Program-made: the position numbers and the translations under genes
Origin: Capsicum annuum
Lineage: Eukaryota > Streptophyta > Magnoliopsida > Solanales > Solanaceae
Length of the DNA: 64,000 nt
Direction of reading: 5' to 3'
Assembly (NCBI RefSeq): GCF_002878395.1
Contig: NC_061118.1
Span: forward strand, 92,798,678-92,862,677
Part shown: positions 58,267-64,000 of the stretch, in pieces
Numbering within the stretch: position 1 is the stretch's first letter
Layout: every line of letters starts with the position of its first letter
Notes under the pieces: generated by a model
The model's database searches: none
Told to the model about the DNA's origin: nothing
Seen by the model: the letters and a program-made list of their open reading frames with translations, nothing else

Positions 58267-60121
58267 GCTTATAGAACAGTCTTGTAAACTGAGGTACTGG
58301 AAGGCTGACAACTTTATAGCTGATAATTATATGTTATGGTTGTGTAAAACCAACACTAAACTGAGTTACCAACCTCATTCTTGAACTTGGACTGGGATTG
58401 AGATTATAGATAAGACAGTAATTGAGACTGTAATTATAACTAAGACTGTAGCTGTGATTGAATACTGGTTTCTGATAACTATCATTTAGACTAGTACTGA
58501 GGTTCTGAATTATGAGACTTAACACTGGGTACTAAGTACTGAATACTGAAACTGTCACTGAGATGGTAACTAAATTTTGATAGATACACGACGGGGGATG
58601 ACATAAGTCAAAGCTCTGAATGCACACTTACACTCTAAACTTTCCCAACTTCTAAATACAACCTCTTTCTACCCATTAACTTGCACACTGAAATGACATT
58701 AAAGCTTATTTTCATAACTACACCCTCGTGTAAAACAACTATGTAACAATCTTCTCTAAACATGTAACATTTAATCTCTCCCATACAAGGAATTGCTCAT
58801 CACTTCACTGTCTTCACAAAGAGAGCTTACTGAAGGGTTAAATCAGGAGGGCCTGAAACATAAATGGATACTGACTGAAGTCTGAGGAATAGAATATAAA
58901 CATCATGGATTAACCAAGAGATCTAAACTGGGGATATGCATAACATAGTATGAACTTAACTAATCAGTAGAGGCATAGCATAAGTCATGGAAGCTGAGTA
59001 TACTGTAAAGCGTAACATGAGTCATGAACTGCATAACCGGAGTTTTGAGTTTTTTGAATTTGTGGGAAATGATTTGTAATACTGAGGGGAATAAAACACA
59101 ATTTCTTATGTTGAGAATTGGAATCTTACATGATAGTATAGAAAGCATATGAATATAAGTTGTGTTTATGGAACTGAGATGTGAAGAATACGTAGTCATC
59201 ATGCTGACTAGGTTATGAGACTCTACACCGAGATAAGGATGAGTCGGAGAATCATCTTCCCCTTACTGTTTTTCTATAAGTACTGGCACTATTACTAGGA
59301 TATGAGAGCCTACTCAGTCACTTGATCTATGATCTCCACCTTAGCTTTAAGCTATTATTATAAGCCTGTGAATACTTTACTAAACTCTGAATTAAACTAC
59401 TATCATCGTCACCTACTAATACTCTATTCGACATATGGTTACCTTGCTAAACACATTATCTACTTCTGTTTCTTCATAGAACACTAATACCACATCACTT
59501 AATTCACATCCACACCTTCATATTTAGTATCAAATTAATAAACTTAAGTGCTAGCTTGCACTATTCAAGCCTACTGATTTACTCTGGTATATCTATCCCA
59601 ATGAATACATAATCTGTTCAACCTGAATAATGTTATCCCAACTCTACTACTACTAAACTTCTGAGTTCATGCTTCTAACTCTAGGTCATATGCTATCATA
59701 GAATTCTGAGAAGGGATTTGATGACATATGAGTTCTCATGATCATGAATAAGGGATGTACAACTTTGGAACATAACTGAACTGATGGGATACTTCTGAGC
59801 TTATGGGCAATCCTATACTAACTGTCTACGGGAATTTTCTGAGAAAGCCCCATCTCTAGGACGTTGAGCTTCACTGTTTCTATTACTATGAAAATAAGGT
59901 ATAGTTAACATGACTGAAGGATGAGGAAAATATATATGTGTTTCTTAGAGAACTTTTCTATAGCACGATCTGAGACATGAAAGAAGGTAAACTGTTCCTA
60001 AAACATCTCATAGCCTCCTGTACATGTGTGGTGCACAACACACCCTTGCACAAGAATCTACTAGATGCGGCTTTTTAGACTTCCTAGGATACTATTGAAC
60101 CTTAGGCTCTGATACCAAGTT
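58267..60121 (-). other. E9 internal region, 5' part with primer-binding site
   Basis: At the upper end the minus strand reads CTTGGTATCAGAGCCTAAGG (60119-60100), then a leader almost parallel to that of E10 (GCCGCATCTAGTAGA at about 60069, GGGTGTGTTG at about 60039). After about 59930 the similarity to E10 ceases: no gag codons follow. The remainder down to 58267 is AT-rich with no recognised protein motif on either strand. Confidence 0.65.
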
Positions 60122-63086
60122 TATAACACCCTATATCTAGTACCCGTAATGCTACACAGTGATCATGATCCCAAAGAATACAAGCTAACCCATGACTGAT
60201 ATCTATAATTGAGCACTGAATAATATATTATAAATATGCAGAATATAAGCTATAAGGCCATAAGGTTCAAAACTAAACTAATACTAAATATAATACAATG
60301 TCTGTAGTGGGGTATGACAATACCCAAAACTAAGATAAACTGTCTAAAATATGTTGTAGTCTGAAAGCCTCTAAACTGTCTGAAAATTATAGAGTTGATT
60401 GGACATGTCCCCAACTAACTCTAAAATATTAAAACAATAAAGTATTAAAATAATAATGTTATCCACGAATTGAGGACTCACTGTAAGTCTGGATGATGAA
60501 TGTCTGATCTACTAAGGATGCTCGGGAGCTCGTGCTTCTAAACCTATGGTATAAAACATCATAGTGCAAATGCATTAGTACGTTGAATGTACTAGTATGC
60601 AAGTGAGGTAGGCTGAATACAATGGTGCATATGCATGAAAAATACTAACTTACTGACTACCATAAATGTAAGGATACATACATAAATACATAACTGTAAC
60701 TGAGATCATGATAACACTGACTCATAAATTCTAAAAACATGGATTTACTGGTATCAAAATACTAATAATAGGCTACTAAATGACTGAGTATACTGAATAC
60801 TGAGATAATGATGTTATTTTATTGATAAAGGAATGACTATTTCTGATAGTTCTGATTATGAAGAACTAGTTTGATTGATTATATCTGACAATCTTGAAAT
60901 TGACTATTGATAACATGAGTGGCTGTATCCGACAGTCTAGGTTCTAATGGAACTAGCTGAGTTCTGTACTATTCTTAGTTGATTGTATCTAACAATCCTA
61001 AATTCTATAGAACTATCAAAGTTTTATTACTACGACACAATGAGTGTATCTGACAGTCCTGATTTTGTAACTGAAACTGTAGGAAGTAATCATCTAACCA
61101 ACATGCCCGTAATATGCCATTATGGCTGAGTTAGGGTCTAATCTATAACCGTAATTGGAAGGTTGTCAATACCATGCTACTAGTGAGTATAGTCTATGAG
61201 TAACCCTCATAGAACAGGTAACTCCAGTGAGGACGGTAGGAACCCTTATATAACAGGTTAAGCCACCTCATCTACCCTTATATAGCAGGCTATGATGTCT
61301 CAACCTATGTTGTCTATATAGTTCTGGAATGCAAGGATTGCTTCTAAGAATTACACCCTCATATAATAGGTGCGTTCCCATCCTTAGGATCACTCGGTGC
61401 TAATTCCTACTCCTATTTGAATAGACACTAAACATGGATTACTGAACTAAACTGATACTAATAGTATTATTTAGCAGAGCTGAAGTGGGTTCATTGAGTT
61501 CCATTGATTGATCAGATGCTACTGAGATCTGAGGATTGGGTGAAAGTGCTGTAGTTACTGAGAATTAGTAGGAATATTGAGGTTACCGAGATTGTTAAGC
61601 ACCGAGATCACTGAAATTACTAAACTACTGAGATTACTGAGATCTCTAAGATTACTAAGATTACTGAATGAGACTGGACTGATACTGAGATTACTGAGTT
61701 TTCCTGAGTCACATGACTGACTGAATTCTACTGATCATGGCTTGACTGAGAGTATGGTGAAAACATGACACCGGCTCTAGGCACACAACTAAATTATTGG
61801 GTACAATTACCCCCAGGAATCGATAGCATAAAACTGATAGGACATAATGCTACTCTAGAACATGACCAATATCAACAATTCATAATAGATTAATTTGGGG
61901 ATTTCATGAAGCGCATGATTGTCATAGTCTTGTACATGAATTGAATTGCGTATAAACATGTCATCCTTTCATCAACCTAATATCATGGACATTCCCTCAA
62001 CAACTCATAATGCACACAATATCATAGAAGTCATTATTGGTCATAGGGAAAGCATGCATTTATCACTTGGGTCGCAATTAAGTTATAGTGTGTAATTTCA
62101 ATTCTCTTAAGCATTTTATCAAACACCTAGGGTGCATGACTTAGGGCATAGGCATGACCATCAAATTAATACAACAAAACTCCATATTTTAACTCAATTT
62201 CACATATTTCAGATCACATACTAGCATAGGATCATGAACAACACATAAAGATTCCAACTTGGGAATCATACAACCACAATCACATGAACATAATCAACCC
62301 ATAACAAAATATTCACAATACAAGATTTAAAACTTGATTCTTGGGCTTCATGGATGAAAGGAATCCATGAATGAACACTATGCATACCTTAGTTCTTGAT
62401 TCTACAAAGATTAACAGAGAGATTCTTGAACTTGAGTCTTTAATTTGAATCCCCAATTGAAAACACTAGGTTCTTTTTGAGAGAAACTTGAGAGAAACAC
62501 TATATTTTGGGTGAAATATTGCAGAATCACTGTTATTGGGTTTATAGGTGTGAGAAATTAAACCTTTTAACCCTTGAACGTGTATTTTACTTTTGTGAAT
62601 TTTTTTTGATTTTTATCCTTGGCGCAACGCGCCACTATCGCGCCAAGTCACTGGAACTGGACATATGGGAATCTGCATGGTGGTGCGATACGGGCCGATC
62701 GCGTTGTCACTTTATTTGCGACCTGGAAGTTTGGCGCAACGTGGAGACATCGCGCTAAGACACTAGAAAAAGGACAAATTCTGAATTTGAACTCTGGCGC
62801 AATGCGCCGCAATCGCGGAGGCACACTGGATATTGACAATTGCTATTTTATCCTACTTTCCAACGTGTTGATGGCTTAGGTGGCACACGGCCTTACTAAA
62901 AAGGCTCTAACTCTTCGCTCGGGTGTCGAATATGGAAGAATTTGGTATCTATGGAAATCTTATTCAATTTTTATAAAAAGTGAAAATCTTGAAAATACCA
63001 TATGTATAAAAGTGGATTCATCTTTTAAAGAAGTCTTTAACATTTTTGGGATGATTTTAAGCTAGGTAGAAGTACGAGGTATTACA
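60122..63086 (-). repeat. E9 5' LTR (2965 bp)
   Basis: Plus strand TATAACACCC (decayed TGTAACACC) to ACGAGGTATTACA. The four-copy motif lies at 61204, 61243, 61275 and 61356. GC quasi-palindromes lie at 62620-62880 (GGCGCAACGCGCC near 62621, GCGCAATGCGCC near 62799). It holds the empty version of the E10 insertion site (CACTG at 60479-60483). Confidence 0.88.
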
Positions 63087-64000
63087 CCTACACCCCCATC
63101 TCGGCTGGTTGTTAACATAAACTAATTCTAAAACAAAGGATAAGACTAATGCCTCTAAAATTCCTATCTTCCTAACCTATTGTCTAAGAGGTATTAGACT
63201 TTGCTAATTTGGATTTGTGGTCTAGACAAGCAAAGCTATGTTTCCTAGTTAGACTCATAGCCCGTCAAATAAATAGGGCGTCAAGTAGCACATAGTAGTC
63301 TCAAAGTATCCTCTTGGTTAATTAAAGTTGGTTAATGTGATTAGCATGCAAGACATGCAATTATTTACTTGTTAATTTAATCTATAGACATGATATCTAA
63401 GCGTTGAACAATTGTTTATTGATGAGAAGTAATTGTCAAAAAGTTTAGAACAACGTTGTAAATGTGTTAAGAATAAAAGGCATGTCAACTTAAAGTAAAT
63501 ATGTTGGGGAGTGATACCCATTAATTTTACTATGAAAACTTGTTATAAATCGATAAAAGTGTTGGGCATTAATTTATGCCAGAACATATATTCACTGGCT
63601 GAAAATAAATAACATGTATGAGATTACTTCTGAAAATTAGCAAGAATATTGCTGAAAATTTATTATTTGCAGTCTGAAAAATTATTTCAATATAATGAAA
63701 ATTTATTTTAAGATACTGAAAAATTAGTTTTATATAAGCTAAAAATTAACCTAAATATGCTCAAACTTAACGTTAATGCTAAAAAGTTGGTGTTGATACG
63801 CTGGAAGGTTATATCATATGCTAAAAAAATTATTTCATTTATAAAATATGATTTCTTGTGTTGCTAAAAATTAATAAATTGCTGGAACTTTATTATTAAA
63901 ATTTTTGAAATTCCAAAATTAAATAAATGATGTGGAATTGACTTCGAACCACGAACTTAGCCGTTCCAAAAACATGCTTTCTAGGTGGCCACGTAAATTT
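63087..64000. other. AT-rich flank of E9 with short degenerate repeats
   Basis: No gene seen. 63595-63890 has seven or more loosely spaced copies of a word like TGCTGAAAAATTA (near 63651, 63674, 63697, 63715, 63738, 63819, 63863). The last ~60 bases (CGAACCACGAACTTAGCC) look like the opening of another element, but nothing can be named. Confidence 0.4.

Larger units (their letters stand above)
38503..63086 (-). mobile_element. E9: LARD-like non-autonomous LTR element, host of E10 and E11
   Basis: Minus-strand element with LTRs at 60122-63086 (5') and 38503-46238 (3', split by E10), a primer-binding site CTTGGTATCAGAGCCTAA (reverse of 60102-60119) and a purine tract beside the 3' LTR (46239-46256). 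Without the insertions the LTRs are about 2.97 and 2.99 kb and the internal region about 3.2 kb (46239-47588 plus 58267-60121). No gag, protease or pol motif was seen in the internal part in any frame. Long LTRs, intact priming signals and a non-coding interior fit a large retrotransposon derivative mobilised in trans. The two LTRs look roughly 80-85% alike, so it is the oldest layer here. No target duplication is evident (CCCCT and CCTAC). Confidence 0.75.

Noticed and set aside
63087..63091. Target duplication of E9
   Set aside because: CCCCT on the left and CCTAC on the right do not match; the C-rich host sequence makes partial matches meaningless.

Overview
The window is intergenic, transposon-packed nuclear DNA from a flowering plant, most likely a member of the Solanaceae. 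The family guess rests on three things: an R1/late-blight-type NLR pseudogene, an RTE-type LINE ending in a TTG-rich tail, and long-LTR Tekay-like chromoviruses primed by initiator tRNA-Met. I found no intact host gene, no structural RNA gene and no CRISPR array. Almost every base I can assign belongs to decayed retrotransposons nested in one another. All coding sequence is broken by stops and frameshifts. Elements are labelled E1 to E11 below.

Layout. 1-3604: 3' end of a plus-strand Tekay-like element (E1: integrase end, chromodomain, 3' LTR), inserted in the gag of E2. 3605-16183: E2, a minus-strand Tekay-like array reading partial internal region - LTR - full internal region - LTR, whose upper LTR is split by a minus-strand solo LTR (E3, 11151-14145). 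16184-19330: remnants of a Tat/Ogre-like gag (E4, minus) with degenerate repeat modules. 22050-23574: a 5'-truncated RTE LINE (E5, plus). 25010-25163 and 32150-32775: pieces of a minus-strand Tekay-like element (E6). Between them, 25164-32130, lies a plus-strand LTR element (E7) that carries a chimeric TNL/R1-like NLR pseudogene where gag-pol would be expected. 33300-37840: a minus-strand CRM-like element (E8). 38503-63086: E9, a minus-strand element with long LTRs and an apparently non-coding internal domain (LARD-like). E9 is split twice: by E10 (38855-43603, plus, most of pol and the 3' LTR lost) and by E11 (47589-58261, plus, a complete 10.7 kb Tekay-like element with a perfect AGCAT target duplication). 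63087-64000 and 37850-38502 are the sequences around E9.

How the parts relate. E1, E3, E9 and E10 share LTR ends and belong to one LTR family in both orientations; E2, E7 and E11 are three further families. Insertion order can be read directly: E9 before E10 and E11; E2 before E1 and E3; E6 before E7. Two insertion sites can be compared with an uninterrupted copy inside this same window.

The observations most worth following up are: (i) the NLR chimera inside an LTR-element shell; (ii) a 16-base motif present four times with spacing 39/32/81 in the leader part of the E1/E3/E9/E10 LTRs; and (iii) arrays of family-specific quasi-palindromes near the 5' end of each LTR. All comparisons were done by eye. 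Family names rest on recognised protein motifs, not on a database search.
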